Assembly (NCBI RefSeq): GCF_017377715.1
Contig: NZ_JAFVMF010000022.1
Location: 1 to 56,928 of the forward strand
Direction: 5' to 3'
From: Acetobacter sacchari
GTDB lineage: Bacteria > Pseudomonadota > Alphaproteobacteria > Acetobacterales > Acetobacteraceae
DNA length: 56,928 nt
The translations under genes and the position numbers were made by a program. The number at the start of each line of letters is the position of its first letter. Within the stretch, counting starts at the first letter, position 1. Of the stretch, positions 37,302 to 45,770 are shown piece by piece. The notes under the pieces were generated by a model, which saw only the letters and a program-made list of their open reading frames with translations, ran no database searches and was not told where the DNA came from.

Positions 37302-38503
37302 GCCACTTCCCCCTGCTCGTCACGAACGATCTGATGACCCCACCAGTCCACGCGCTCATCGGGCAGCGCTTCGCCCCGCAGAACAGCCTCGCCGTGATTG
37401 ATGAAATGCGCGCGCTGCAGCGCAGAAACGTCAGCCTTCCTGCGGCAGAACTGCCGCGCCGTCATGACAAGCGTTCCCGGCCCGATCGCGTTGGCAGCTC
37501 CCGCGTTGTCGCTGTCCCATGTGCGCGTCAGCGCTTCGTCAAGATCGTCATACTCGCGCGCGGCCTTGTGCGCCCAGTCGTAGACAACGCTCCACGCGTT
37601 CGGCAGACCGGTGCGCTTGGCTGCCCAGACGACGTCCCTCCAGCGCTCGTAACCGGACTTCGGATCAACGGCGCCGTTTGAATTGTTCGCCTTGCGGCCG
37701 GTGAAGCTGGATGGGATCTTGTCGAGCAGGAACTCCAAAGTTTTACGATTCGTTTCGCAATCGAACACCGTCCCGTCATCACTGGCGGCACGTGCGACCG
37801 GGGCCTTCGGTTCGGGCGGGGGCATGATTCCGCGCTGCGTCATGAAGACCTGGAGGTACCGAACCATCCGGCGCGGGATGTAGATAAGGTCACCCTCGTA
37901 GACAACGCGCGCCTGCGCCCCCGCAACGCTGTTCGTAGTGCCGGGCAGACGGATCACCCGTGCGCGGTCTTGCCGGCATGCAGGGTCCATCTTCAGGCCG
38001 TAGTGCGACAGGACCGTCCAGATATCATCTGCGGCGACGCGCCATCGTGTGACGCTCAGGTCTTGGTCGAACCCCCATATCGCCTGCACGCCGCGCCCCG
38101 TGAACACGACGCAGGACGGCATGAGGTTGACCTGCTGGCAAACCTCGAACAGGTGCTCCAGCGCCGCACGGGGGTTGGCATAGCCGTCATCCCCGCCGTG
38201 CGCGTCCAGATCGGCATAGAAGCACCGCCACGCCTTGGCCATGGCCGCATTGCGGCGCTTAGGCACACCTGCTTCGAACTCGAAGGCGGCCGGCGTCCAG
38301 TAAAAATCCGTGGCGCCGCGCGCCTGCAACGCCTCGACGGCGCCCTCGATGTAATCGAGTAGGTCAGGACGATCGAGGTCGAGCCAGACGTGGTGCGCGG
38401 CGGTGACGGAGAATCCTGCATCAGGGTCGCGGACCATGCCGACAATGGCGACTTCGCCAGTTTCAGGAAGGAATTTTCGGATTTTCTCGAGTTCAATTTT
38501 CAT
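37298..38503 (-). CDS. Primase of archaeo-eukaryotic type (RepB-like)
   Basis: The 401-residue product has the motifs of an AEP primase-polymerase: CFYADLDAHGGD with the Asp-x-Asp metal pair, SCVVFTGRGVQAIWGF, and RVIRLPGTTNSV. The second motif shows Gln where a catalytic His is more common. The C-terminal half has a PriCT-like look (ERWRDVVWAAKRTGLPN). It overlaps the DUF927 ATPase gene by 11 bases; the pair would form the element's own replication initiation machinery. Confidence 0.8.
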   Translation of the reverse strand: MKIELEKIRKFLPETGEVAIVGMVRDPDAGFSVTAAHHVWLDLDRPDLLDYIEGAVEALQARGATDFYWTPAAFEFEAGVPKRRNAAMAKAWRCFYADLDAHGGDDGYANPRAALEHLFEVCQQVNLMPSCVVFTGRGVQAIWGFDQDLSVTRWRVAADDIWTVLSHYGLKMDPACRQDRARVIRLPGTTNSVAGAQARVVYEGDLIYIPRRMVRYLQVFMTQRGIMPPPEPKAPVARAASDDGTVFDCETNRKTLEFLLDKIPSSFTGRKANNSNGAVDPKSGYERWRDVVWAAKRTGLPNAWSVVYDWAHKAAREYDDLDEALTRTWDSDNAGAANAIGPGTLVMTARQFCRRKADVSALQRAHFINHGEAVLRGEALPDERVDWWGHQIVRDEQGEVA

Positions 38504-40316
38504 TGTTCGCGACCCCGTAAGAAAAGATCGAAGATTCGATCGCGTAGAAATATCGCGGAGAGGATTGTCGCCCGCTTCCTAAACGAAGTTGATATCTCCA
38601 GCGGTATTTTTCCGGATCCGCGCCATATCCTCGCAACAATCCCGCCTTGAAAAGCATGCGCGCTGCAGCTTCGACATTCATGCGGCCCTTAATTTCCTTA
38701 AACACGGCCGTGTTCAGTAAATGCAGATCGGAATCGCCTGATCGATTTTGTAGAAGGATACCCGCTGCATTTGGCGGGGGCGTTAAACTCGATGGACCGC
38801 CGCTTGTCATAGGCATGAATCTCGCGGCCTGCGTTTCCAGAAAAGCGCGGAGGCCTTCCACCAGCCGAAGTAATTCGCCGTTTTCAGCACCTCCCCGCGC
38901 GTCCAGCCATCGCCCGAAGCAAGTCGCGACGGCCGTCTCCATTTCTTGTTCAAGCCCTCGCCACCGAGGTATGACGCCGCATGCGCGGCGAAGCGCAAAG
39001 GCGATGACCGCATAAGATTGTCCGGCGCGGTCGACCTGGGCGGAAGCGTTCACAGGAACACATCGCACGCGGAACGCGGGGCCAAACTGCCCCCACTCCC
39101 GCCTGACCGTTCCAAGATCAGACAAAATCGAGGTTATGAATGCGCGCGCTAGTATGCCGTGTTCCTGCCGAACACAGTCGCGCAGTTCTTGCGACAGTTC
39201 ATAACTGCCCCCGCGGCCATGCAGTTCGTCAAATATTCCGCCTGCAGACCCTTCGGCGGGCAAATCTAGCAGTCGGGCGTTTTGGCCTGCTGCACCCTCA
39301 CCGTCTTTCGAACTCTCGACCAGAGCCCGATACGACATTTCGCCTGCTGAAAGCATAACCGTTCGGAAGCTGACTGTGGGTCTAAGACTGCCATCCACGC
39401 GACAACGCGACTTTCCGCCGCCGTTCCCGACGGCGTACGCAATGTCACCGCGTCCCCGGAGTCCTATCTCGCCCAACTCGTCGGCAACAAGCGGCCCGTC
39501 GTCGGCCGCCGCAAGCCGCGCGAGGAGGGCGTTTGTAGTACCTGCGCAGGATTGTCGTTCTTTGCCCGGGTCCCCCCAGGCACTACCCGCGACCAACAGC
39601 GCGACTGACTTTCCGAGCCCGGACTCCCCGTCGAGATGTAGTCCGAAGCCCTCCAGACCGAGCGGCCGCAATAGCACGGGAGCCAGTGCCGCACCTACCG
39701 CAGTCAACAAGGTCGGATTACCCGTGGCGAGTGCGAACTGCGGATATCTCCCTCGGCCACCTTCAGGATACCGAACATGGCGATCTGGACGTTTGCCGCG
39801 CAGATACGGAGGCGGATCTGCTCGGCCGATGACCTCACCGTTGGCCATTACGTAGCTGGAAAAATCAGTACTCCATCCTGGCCTCGCTTGTGTCGGATAC
39901 ACAGGCGAGTCTTGCTCCAGAGCGGTAAGGAGCGAGACGATCAGCTCGTTTATGCCTCTACCGGCGGCAACGTAAACCCCGCTCGCCCGGAACAACTTCA
40001 CAAACCCGAGGCGCTCTGTAACGATCTCGGCGTGAATCTCCAGCTCGACAGTTTTTCCTGAGAAATTCTGAACTGCGAGCAGTGTACAGCATGGATCGCC
40101 AGCCAGCCGGCCCACTACAGTGAACGCGGCACAAAGATCACGATAGGCGAGAACAATTTCGACGCCTTGCGATTGCGTTTTCTCTGCATACTGGAATCGA
40201 TTTCCCTTGCGTCGAAAACTCCCTCCGCAGTATTCTTCGCTTGCGTCATTGTTGATTTCGATCTCGCCCCCGGCCTGCAACCGGGGGCGTTTTCGTTTGA
40301 ACTCGAGGACCGTCAT
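38493..40316 (-). CDS. DUF927 family ATPase/helicase-like protein
   Basis: The 607-residue product matches DUF927 proteins of phages and plasmids: a region of about 170 residues, then GLEGFGLHLDGESGLGKSVAL with Walker A, the acidic Walker B-like LVADELGEIG, and the segment TVMLSAGEMSYRALVESSKDGEGAAGQNARLLDLPA. Such proteins act with primases in plasmid and phage replication, probably as helicases. It overlaps the primase gene downstream and an excisionase-like gene upstream. Confidence 0.85.
   Translation of the reverse strand: MTVLEFKRKRPRLQAGGEIEINNDASEEYCGGSFRRKGNRFQYAEKTQSQGVEIVLAYRDLCAAFTVVGRLAGDPCCTLLAVQNFSGKTVELEIHAEIVTERLGFVKLFRASGVYVAAGRGINELIVSLLTALEQDSPVYPTQARPGWSTDFSSYVMANGEVIGRADPPPYLRGKRPDRHVRYPEGGRGRYPQFALATGNPTLLTAVGAALAPVLLRPLGLEGFGLHLDGESGLGKSVALLVAGSAWGDPGKERQSCAGTTNALLARLAAADDGPLVADELGEIGLRGRGDIAYAVGNGGGKSRCRVDGSLRPTVSFRTVMLSAGEMSYRALVESSKDGEGAAGQNARLLDLPAEGSAGGIFDELHGRGGSYELSQELRDCVRQEHGILARAFITSILSDLGTVRREWGQFGPAFRVRCVPVNASAQVDRAGQSYAVIAFALRRACGVIPRWRGLEQEMETAVATCFGRWLDARGGAENGELLRLVEGLRAFLETQAARFMPMTSGGPSSLTPPPNAAGILLQNRSGDSDLHLLNTAVFKEIKGRMNVEAAARMLFKAGLLRGYGADPEKYRWRYQLRLGSGRQSSPRYFYAIESSIFSYGVANNEN
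40265..40293 (+). terminator. Terminator-like hairpin on the plus strand inside the DUF927 gene start
   Basis: CGCCCCCGG and CCGGGGGCG form a nine-base perfect stem over seven bases, followed by TTTT on the plus strand. It lies in the 5' coding part of the minus-strand DUF927 gene, so if active it would stop antisense transcription; in the sense mRNA it would form a strong hairpin soon after the start. Confidence 0.4.
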
Positions 40317-40522
40317 TTGCGGTCACCGCCCTTGGTCTGCTCGAGGTAGTTCTGGACCGAAATTCGATCGTACCGCGGGTGGCACCCCACCTTCGTATTG
40401 TATCCGGCGATTTTGCCTTTATCGAGCCACGCCCGCACGGTCGCCGTCGTCACGCCAAGCATTCGCGCCGCTTCGCCTGGCCGGAGTAGAATACGCTCTG
40501 GTTGTTTCACAGTCGACCTCAC
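40313..40522 (-). CDS. AlpA/excisionase-like helix-turn-helix protein
   Basis: The 69-residue product has a MerR/excisionase-type winged helix: RILLRPGEAARMLGVTTATVRAWLDKGKIAGYNTKVGCHPRYDRISVQNYLEQ. Proteins of this kind control excision and early genes in P4-like satellites and integrative elements. It overlaps the DUF927 gene by four bases. A second protein of the same class lies at 41613-41810. Confidence 0.8.
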   Translation of the reverse strand: MRSTVKQPERILLRPGEAARMLGVTTATVRAWLDKGKIAGYNTKVGCHPRYDRISVQNYLEQTKGGDRK

Positions 40523-40702
40523 ACGTTTTCCTGCGCAATACGCGCATAGTTTCTGATTTCATGGCCTATTTTCCTGAATGCATGTTTCCGGGACCATTCC
40601 CGGCGCCGTTGTCACGCTGGCACGTTCCGCCCCAACAATCCATCATTTTTTCAGTTTTTTTCAAAACGTATAGATAGGATATAGCCTATTTATACACACA
40701 AC

Positions 40703-41257
40703 TCACGCCGCAACTTCGAAATACTCCGCGATCGCCCGATAGCAGCGATGCCGGACATCCGCGATGACGTGTATCGGGATGTCGCCGAGACACTGCAAAT
40801 CTTCCACGACCTGGTCCGCGAGGCTCGTTAGCTCGTCCCGCCGCTCTTCCGGAGCGTATATCTTCCAGACGAATGATTCTAGTAACCAGATGAGGCACTC
40901 GGGAAAGGGCCGACTCGTATTGCGAAGAGTTGCCGCTCGAAAACGGCGTTTGTAGCTGCGTACGGCGACGCTGATAGCGTTATCAATCTCTTTGCGTTCG
41001 CCCCCTGTACGAGGATGCTCGGAAGCCCTGGCTGCGGAAAAGAACAGACTCAGGAAGTGGACATGCGCGTCCTGCGCCCAACAACCCATGACAAACCGCT
41101 CGCCTGCGGTTATATCCTCAAATTTCAGACCGTTTATGTTGACCGCCCACAGTTGGCCGGCCCCGATTTGCCGACGGATCGTGCTTTCTGAGTATCCGGT
41201 AATATCAGACACTTCTTTTACGGTATATGTATTAGGAATTGTCTTATTGCGCGCCAT
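40703..41257 (-). CDS. Helix-turn-helix protein, paralogue of the next upstream protein at its C terminus
   Basis: The 184-residue product starts MARNKTIPNTYTVKEVSDIT, an N-terminal MerR-like helix-turn-helix (SDITGYSESTIRRQIGAGQLW), then a helical domain ending YAPEERRDELTSLADQVVEDL ... VIADVRHRCYRAIAEYFEVAA. That end resembles the end of the 41281-41616 product. ATG at 41257 has GGAG eight bases upstream. It probably regulates the element; the shared C-terminal domain is not one I recognise. Confidence 0.6.
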   Translation of the reverse strand: MARNKTIPNTYTVKEVSDITGYSESTIRRQIGAGQLWAVNINGLKFEDITAGERFVMGCWAQDAHVHFLSLFFSAARASEHPRTGGERKEIDNAISVAVRSYKRRFRAATLRNTSRPFPECLIWLLESFVWKIYAPEERRDELTSLADQVVEDLQCLGDIPIHVIADVRHRCYRAIAEYFEVAA

Positions 41258-41280
41258 TATTGATCTCCACATCTTCGCGT

Positions 41281-41616
41281 TTAGTGCATCGCAGCGGTAA
41301 GCGGCTTCGTAGGATATTCGCTCTCGAACTGCTCCGCGATCGCTCGATCAAAGCGCCTCCGAATGCTGGCGACGGCCGGTGGCGTGACGACATTCTCGAC
41401 GGCGAGCTCATACGCGACGCTCGCAGTGAGGCATGCGATCCGCTCGCGGCGCTGTTCAGGCGCGTACGCGGGCTCCAAATGTTCGGACAGGGCCGCCACC
41501 AGGGACCGGGGATCTGGCCATGCCGCACCTGCTCGAACAGCACGACGGAAGTCATTTTCGTAGGAATCCACGACGATTCCCGCGACGCGCTCCGCAGCTT
41601 CCTGGTGATCGGTCAT
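41281..41616 (-). CDS. Small protein sharing a C-terminal domain with its downstream neighbour
   Basis: The 111-residue product (MTDHQEAAERVAGIVVDSYEN...) ends YAPEQRRERIACLTASVAYEL ... PAVASIRRRFDRAIAEQFESEYPT, a pattern closely like that of the 40703-41257 product. It lacks the helix-turn-helix. The upstream gene overlaps its start by four bases. Function unknown; a partner or antagonist of the neighbour is possible. Confidence 0.6.
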   Translation of the reverse strand: MTDHQEAAERVAGIVVDSYENDFRRAVRAGAAWPDPRSLVAALSEHLEPAYAPEQRRERIACLTASVAYELAVENVVTPPAVASIRRRFDRAIAEQFESEYPTKPLTAAMH

Positions 41617-41810
41617 CGTCCGCGCACCGCGCATGCGGTTTCCTCAGCAAGAGTCCCGCCTAGCCACCCATTCAGACTGGAGACCGTAATGCGACGGGCT
41701 GTCCCGAGCTTGATAGACTGTAACGTACCGTCGTCCAGACGACGCTGGACAGTCGCGCGACTAACGCCCGCCATCTCACAAACTTCGCGGATCGAGTAAA
41801 ACTTTTTCAT
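41613..41810 (-). CDS. AlpA-like helix-turn-helix regulator
   Basis: The 65-residue product (MKKFYSIREVCEMAGVSRATVQRRLDD...) is a MerR/AlpA-type helix-turn-helix with a short wing. AlpA proteins activate integrase or excision in P4-like elements. AGGGGGATAGAG precedes the ATG, and an inverted repeat lies 23-40 bases upstream. It is the first of the small regulatory genes downstream of the integrase pair. Confidence 0.8.
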   Translation of the reverse strand: MKKFYSIREVCEMAGVSRATVQRRLDDGTLQSIKLGTARRITVSSLNGWLGGTLAEETACAVRGR

Positions 41811-41832
41811 CTCTATCCCCCTGCATTGATGT

Positions 41833-41850
41833 TGCTTGTTATATCAAGCA
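41833..41850. promoter_or_regulatory. Inverted repeat upstream of the AlpA-like gene
   Basis: TGCTTG and CAAGCA form a perfect repeat with spacer TTATAT, 23-40 bases upstream of the AlpA-like start. The spacing and place suit an operator that overlaps the promoter. Confidence 0.45.
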
Positions 41851-41908
41851 GGAGCTTTCTATGTCTTTCGGAACAGTGCGGCATAGAGTGCATCTCTAGC
41901 GAGCGATA

Positions 41909-41925
41909 TTTCCCCTAGGGGGAAA
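41909..41925. terminator. Hairpin over the stop codon of the integrase-linked gene
   Basis: TTTCCCC and GGGGAAA pair around the TAG stop of the gene ending at 41915. It may act as a weak terminator between the integrase unit and the regulatory genes; no T run follows. Confidence 0.35.
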
Positions 41926-42574
41926 CTTTGGGGGTAGAAATTCCCCCTATACCGCCTTGATGGGCACCGGGCGCGACCTTTGACTTACGCGGTCGTGGGT
42001 TGGATGTAGTTTTTTGAATTTCCTTTATTTTTTTTACGATTTCACTAATTGAGTTATTGTTCCACAGGTCAGGTCTTGTATACCTTATTATATAAGCGGC
42101 GAGTTTTATTTGAGGAGCTGTGGGTCCGAACCCCCGAAGTCGAAAAAACGCTCTAGCCAAACTGACAGCGTCGCGAACATCCGGGTAATGCCCCGAGCGG
42201 CTGTCCGGACTGCGCGCAGTGTATACTTCACCCCACCTTGTGAGGAAGCCCTCTAAACCGAGTTTCACGGGCGCCAAGTCGTCACAAAAATCGTTCTCAG
42301 CGCCATTGTTACCGAGGTAACGCGTTATCGCCAGATCGGCGGAACGGAGACACTTTACAAGCTCTCTTCTGGCTTCCTCGTTGGATTCGGAGAAAGTTTT
42401 AGATTCTTTTCGTAATGCAGCTCTTTTTGACAAAAGCTCAATTCGAGTGACAAAGGGCTTGATATCCTTTTGCTCGGAGTCAACCACTCCTATCTCTTTC
42501 AGCCATCCGCTCACCATTTCTATCTTGTCATCCGCCACGGGCGAAATGTCTCGAACATCGACAGCGTTTCTCAT
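41915..42574 (-). CDS. Hypothetical protein coupled to the integrase
   Basis: The 219-residue product starts MRNAVDVRDISPVADDKIEM at an ATG overlapping the integrase stop (ATGA). It is mostly helical and charged, with no family recognised; the middle has DLAPVKLGLEGFLTRWGEVYTARS and VSLARAFFRLRGFGPTAPQ. The AT content is higher than in the integrase gene. Coupling suggests a role in recombination control or immunity, which the sequence does not prove. Confidence 0.6.
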   Translation of the reverse strand: MRNAVDVRDISPVADDKIEMVSGWLKEIGVVDSEQKDIKPFVTRIELLSKRAALRKESKTFSESNEEARRELVKCLRSADLAITRYLGNNGAENDFCDDLAPVKLGLEGFLTRWGEVYTARSPDSRSGHYPDVRDAVSLARAFFRLRGFGPTAPQIKLAAYIIRYTRPDLWNNNSISEIVKKIKEIQKTTSNPRPRKSKVAPGAHQGGIGGISTPKVSP

Positions 42575-43788
42575 TGCCCCTCTCCCCTTCCGCCGGTCGC
42601 ACACCACTGCGCCCACGCCCCCATCATCTCCCGCCGCTTCTCGAACAGATCGCCCCGGCGATAGGCACCTTCGACCCCGCCGACAACGTGAGCCAGCGCC
42701 ATCTCAGCGGCCTCGCGGGGATAGCCCGTCTCTTCGCTCGCCCAGTCGCGAAACGTGGATCGCAGGCCATGCACGGTGACATCCTTTGTCCCGGCGGCGA
42801 TGTGAAGGGCCTTGGACACCGCCACGTCTGAGAGCGGCTTACCGGCGCGTTGGCCGGGGAATACGAGATCGCCTTGCTTCTCGTCTCGGAGCGGCCGCAC
42901 TTCCTGCAGGATAGCCACAGCACCCTCGGACAAAGGCACGCGGTGCTCTTTGCCCGTTTTCGCGCGGCTCGCCGGAATCGTCCACACTCTCGCATTGAGA
43001 TCGATTTCGGCCCATGTCGCGCTCCGCGCCTCGTTCGAGCGCGCAGCGGTAAGCGCGACGAACCTGACGACCTTCGCGGCCAGCCCTTGCGAGGCTGCCA
43101 AAGCCGCCATGGCGCGGGCTATGTCCTTGTGATCGATCGCAGCCCGATGCTTGACCTTGGATATCTTCGTCGGCGGGGCGAATATCGCTGACAGATGCCC
43201 TTTCCAGCGAGCCGGATTCTCGCCCTCCCGCCAGCCCTGCGCCCGGGCGTAATCGAGAATGCGCTCTATACGCCCCTGAATGCGGCTCGCCGTGGTCGGC
43301 ACCGTCTGCCAAACCGGACTCAGGGCCGAAATTACGTCGTCAGTCGTGATCGCCGCCACCGGCGCGCGCCCGAAAGACTCGTAGACGTACATGCGCAGGG
43401 AGCTACGCCAGATCTCGGGACGCCGTTGGTCGCGCCAACCGGGCGCCTGCAAGTCGATGTACCGATCCGCGACACTCTCGAATGTACGAACAACTTCACG
43501 CCGCGCCTGCGCCCGCTCACGGTGCCGATCCTCAAGGGGATCGCCACCCGAGCGGATCAGTTCACGCGCCTTCTGCGCCGCCTCCCGCGCGGCGGCCAGC
43601 CCGACGTCGTAAGTCGGTCCGAGGCCCATAGCCCTGTCCCGGCCGGTCACCGGCGACCGGAAGCGAAATTCCCACGAACGCGAACTCTCGCGGACGATCA
43701 ACCATAAGCCGCCCCCGTCGCCGTGCGCTCCCGGCTTAGCGGTTTGCGCCTGCCGAGCGGTCAATCGCCCTGGTCTTACCCGTGGCAT
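42571..43788 (-). CDS. int: Tyrosine integrase, P4 type
   Basis: The 405-residue product has the N-terminal DUF4102-type arm-binding domain (ARQAQTAKPGAHGDGGGLWLIVRESSRSW), a core-binding domain, and a catalytic domain with Arg in LTAARSNEARSATW, HGLRSTFRDWASE, His in LAHVVGG and the nucleophile Tyr in EGAYRRGDL. Such integrases use tRNA genes as sites. It lies 175 bases from attR and is transcribed inward, as is usual. Confidence 0.96.
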   Translation of the reverse strand: MPRVRPGRLTARQAQTAKPGAHGDGGGLWLIVRESSRSWEFRFRSPVTGRDRAMGLGPTYDVGLAAAREAAQKARELIRSGGDPLEDRHRERAQARREVVRTFESVADRYIDLQAPGWRDQRRPEIWRSSLRMYVYESFGRAPVAAITTDDVISALSPVWQTVPTTASRIQGRIERILDYARAQGWREGENPARWKGHLSAIFAPPTKISKVKHRAAIDHKDIARAMAALAASQGLAAKVVRFVALTAARSNEARSATWAEIDLNARVWTIPASRAKTGKEHRVPLSEGAVAILQEVRPLRDEKQGDLVFPGQRAGKPLSDVAVSKALHIAAGTKDVTVHGLRSTFRDWASEETGYPREAAEMALAHVVGGVEGAYRRGDLFEKRREMMGAWAQWCATGGRGEGQ

Positions 43789-44416
43789 GAGGTTCGAATC
43801 CCTGTCCCAAGAGAGGGCCTCGCCCCCTGATAGAACCCACGATAGAGCGTGCTATAGGGAGATACAACGAGCCGCAAAGAGACGCACATGGTGCGGAAAA
43901 AATGGCGGATTACCGGGATATTTTGAGTTACCGCGACGTTGCTTGATACATACGTTCGGTGTCCGCCGCGGACACCAGCACCAATAAAAAACCGCAGAAA
44001 ACAGCCATTTCTTGAGACGGTTTTACAGTTCGCGGATTCGGTTTTACAAAACGCTCCAGAAAATTCCCCTTGTACCCCACCCCCATCCGTGCGATTCTGC
44101 GCGGGCTGCGGCGCTGAGCAATCAGTATAGAGGGACCGCGTAAGTCGTGGGCGGTCTGGGTGCCGATACTGGCCATATCTACTTGTTAGAGGTGGAGTAG
44201 TCGGATCAACACTACGGTGGGTACGGACCGCCGCAGCAGCCCCCGTCGTGAGGCGGTAGCAAAACGGTAGCCGCAAGGCCGTTAGAGTCGTCGCCGTATA
44301 AAGACGGACCGGGAGCATGAACCCGTCATAAGGAGCATGCAGAGTCGTGGATTGGTTAACGCCACCCACGCCGCAGCCGGTGGAAGCCCGGCAACACTCC
44401 ATAGGGGGCGTGATCC
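43789..44416. other. Non-coding region spanning attR and the start of the next phage region
   Basis: No gene with support is seen in these 628 bases. The part up to 43962 should contain the integrase promoter and arm sites; attR is at 43963-43977. After attR, repeated GACCGCG- and GCCGC-like words appear but no clear structure. Confidence 0.4.
43963..43977. repeat. attR: 15-bp copy of the tRNA-Arg 3' end
   Basis: Identical to 28797-28811. The bases on both sides differ from those at attL, so the repeat is exactly 15 bp. Confidence 0.9.
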
Positions 44417-44785
44417 GTGCGAATACTCGTATGCGGCGGGAGATCATACCCGCATCGACATATTGTGTTCGATTGCCTTGACGCCATCGCACGCAGATAC
44501 GGGGTTGAACGCATCATCCATGGGTGCGCGAGCGGAGCCGACAAGCTCTCAAGCGAATGGGCCGCTGCGCGCGGTGTCGCCGAAGATCGATACCCAGCAG
44601 ATTGGTCTGTTGGTCGCAGGGCCGGCCCGGATCGAAATTCTCGAATGCTACTAGAGGGAGCGCCGGACGGAGTTGTCGCCTTCCCTGGTGGTCGAGGCAC
44701 TGATGATATGATCCGTCAGGCGCGGTCACAGGGAATCACAGTGTGGATGCCACGTATCGCTTGGGACAATACCGTTCACCAATGA
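44417..44785 (+). CDS. SLOG-family (DUF2493, YspA-like) nucleotide-binding protein
   Basis: The 122-residue product starts (GTG) MRILVCGGRSYPHRHIVFDCLD, then HGCASGADKLSSEWAAARG, and VVAFPGGRGTDDMIRQARSQGI. This is the DUF2493/cpYpsA-related SLOG fold that binds nucleotide-derived ligands; such genes are frequent in phages. Its stop overlaps the start of a 25-residue frame. Confidence 0.88.
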   Translation: MRILVCGGRSYPHRHIVFDCLDAIARRYGVERIIHGCASGADKLSSEWAAARGVAEDRYPADWSVGRRAGPDRNSRMLLEGAPDGVVAFPGGRGTDDMIRQARSQGITVWMPRIAWDNTVHQ

Positions 44786-44859
44786 ACGCCCGCGACTGGA
44801 TGGAGGTCCGCGCGCACGTCCGGCAGATCATGCAGTGGGGCAGCGACACGCGGCATTGA
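44782..44859 (+). CDS. Possible 25-residue coupled peptide
   Basis: The frame MNARDWMEVRAHVRQIMQWG and five more residues starts at an ATG overlapping the SLOG stop (AATGA). It is amphipathic and helical in look. Coupling and composition suggest it could be translated, but its size makes the call weak. Confidence 0.3.
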   Translation: MNARDWMEVRAHVRQIMQWGSDTRH

Positions 44860-44864
44860 GGCGC

Positions 44865-45230
44865 TTGACTCTGAGCGCGCGTTCTCGTTCTGTTCCATCC
44901 ATGCTTGGACGCAGCAATCACACTCACCATCCGTCGCTCGACGCCGCATTGCGTGAGACTGATGTTGCGACGGCCGCGCGATTGGGGCTGAGTCTGTATG
45001 CTCGGTGCGGGTGCGGCAGATCGGGGTCCGCCCATCTGGAGATGGTAGTGCGCGACAGGCCATCGGTCAGGCGCATGACCGTGATCGCTCTGGCGGAGCG
45101 ACTGACATGCAACAAGTGCGGGGAGCCATTTGCGAACGTGAGCCTGTCCGACGCCGCGTGCGGCCCGGACTGCCCCGGCGTTTACCCGCGCACATGGGGT
45201 ATTCTGCTTGTTGATCGCGCCGCTGGCTGA
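44865..45230 (+). CDS. Zinc-ribbon-like hypothetical protein
   Basis: The product of about 121 residues contains two Cys sets, YARCGCGRSGSAHLEM and LTCNKCGEPFANV, followed by CGPDCPG, which together look like a zinc ribbon that has a helical arm between. The start is uncertain: TTG at 44865 has GAGG just upstream, ATG at 44901 is also possible. It could bind DNA or be a structural zinc protein. Common in phages of acetic acid bacteria as far as I can judge from style only. Confidence 0.5.
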   Translation: MTLSARSRSVPSMLGRSNHTHHPSLDAALRETDVATAARLGLSLYARCGCGRSGSAHLEMVVRDRPSVRRMTVIALAERLTCNKCGEPFANVSLSDAACGPDCPGVYPRTWGILLVDRAAG

Positions 45231-45587
45231 GCGGGATTTCCGAGTAACTGGCCGCCGTACGAACGAGAGGAAATCGCCCCGTTTTCGGCAGTTAACAGCC
45301 AGAAAATGAGCGTACGGGACAGCCGTATCGGCAAGAGAGAATCACCCATAAGGCCGGGTCCGAATATCGCGATTTAGCCCATCCTATCGGGTAAAAACGG
45401 CAGAAGTCAGCCACATTTACCCCGGATTCGCTCTGGAGCCGATCGCCCCCTACCCCAGCCACTTCCGCCGCATGTGATCAGCAAAAATAATTCGCGCCAA
45501 CCCGCATTTCCCCGTTGACCAATGCACCCAATGAGTGCATAACAATCACATCAGGCACCTCGCTGGATCAGGGGTTAGGACAAGACG
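45231..45587. other. Intergenic region, one half of a 19-bp direct repeat
   Basis: No gene is seen on the plus strand. A 19-bp sequence at 45458-45476 recurs at 46630-46648; on the minus strand it encodes MRRKW in both places, here followed by Leu-Gly-stop. The region should hold the promoter of the following small genes. Confidence 0.4.
45458..45476. repeat. 19-bp direct repeat, copy 1
   Basis: GCCACTTCCGCCGCATGTG occurs here and at 46630-46648. In the second copy it is the end of a 37-residue minus-strand gene. Confidence 0.8.
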
Positions 45588-45770
45588 ATGGCTAAATTCT
45601 CCGTATTTGCGAACGTTGATCAGAAAGACACGTCTTTGGTGTCTGAGCACCGCACGCTGGCAGCGGCTGGCCGCTCCTACCAGTCAGCACACACTGGCAA
45701 TCTCCGACGGGTGCTGGATGATAAGGGCCGCGACGTTACGTTTGAGGCGTGCGACGCAGCCAATCGTTAA
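45588..45770 (+). CDS. Small hypothetical protein
   Basis: The 60-residue product (MAKFSVFANVDQKDTSLVSE...) has AGGA seven bases before its ATG and ends in a stop shared with the next start (TAATG). No family is recognised. It belongs to a run of small coupled genes leading to the MucR-like regulator. Confidence 0.5.
   Translation: MAKFSVFANVDQKDTSLVSEHRTLAAAGRSYQSAHTGNLRRVLDDKGRDVTFEACDAANR

Larger units (their letters stand above)
28797..43977. mobile_element. 15.2-kb integrative element with split terminase, probable phage satellite
   Basis: The element is bounded by a 15-bp repeat derived from the tRNA-Arg 3' end and has a tyrosine integrase at its right border. Two arms converge at about 36.7 kb: leftward genes for integration, regulation and replication (43788 to 36777), and rightward genes for TerS-like and terminase proteins and a lytic enzyme (31679 to 36710). 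A serine resolvase and an iteron-like cluster lie at the left. No capsid, portal or tail genes are found. Size and content resemble phage-inducible islands, but the terminase arrangement is unusual. Confidence 0.8.

Noticed and set aside
43790..43808. GGTTCGAATCC, similar to a tRNA T-arm, near the integrase start
   Set aside because: No acceptor stem or other arms fit around it; the true att repeat is at 43963-43977.
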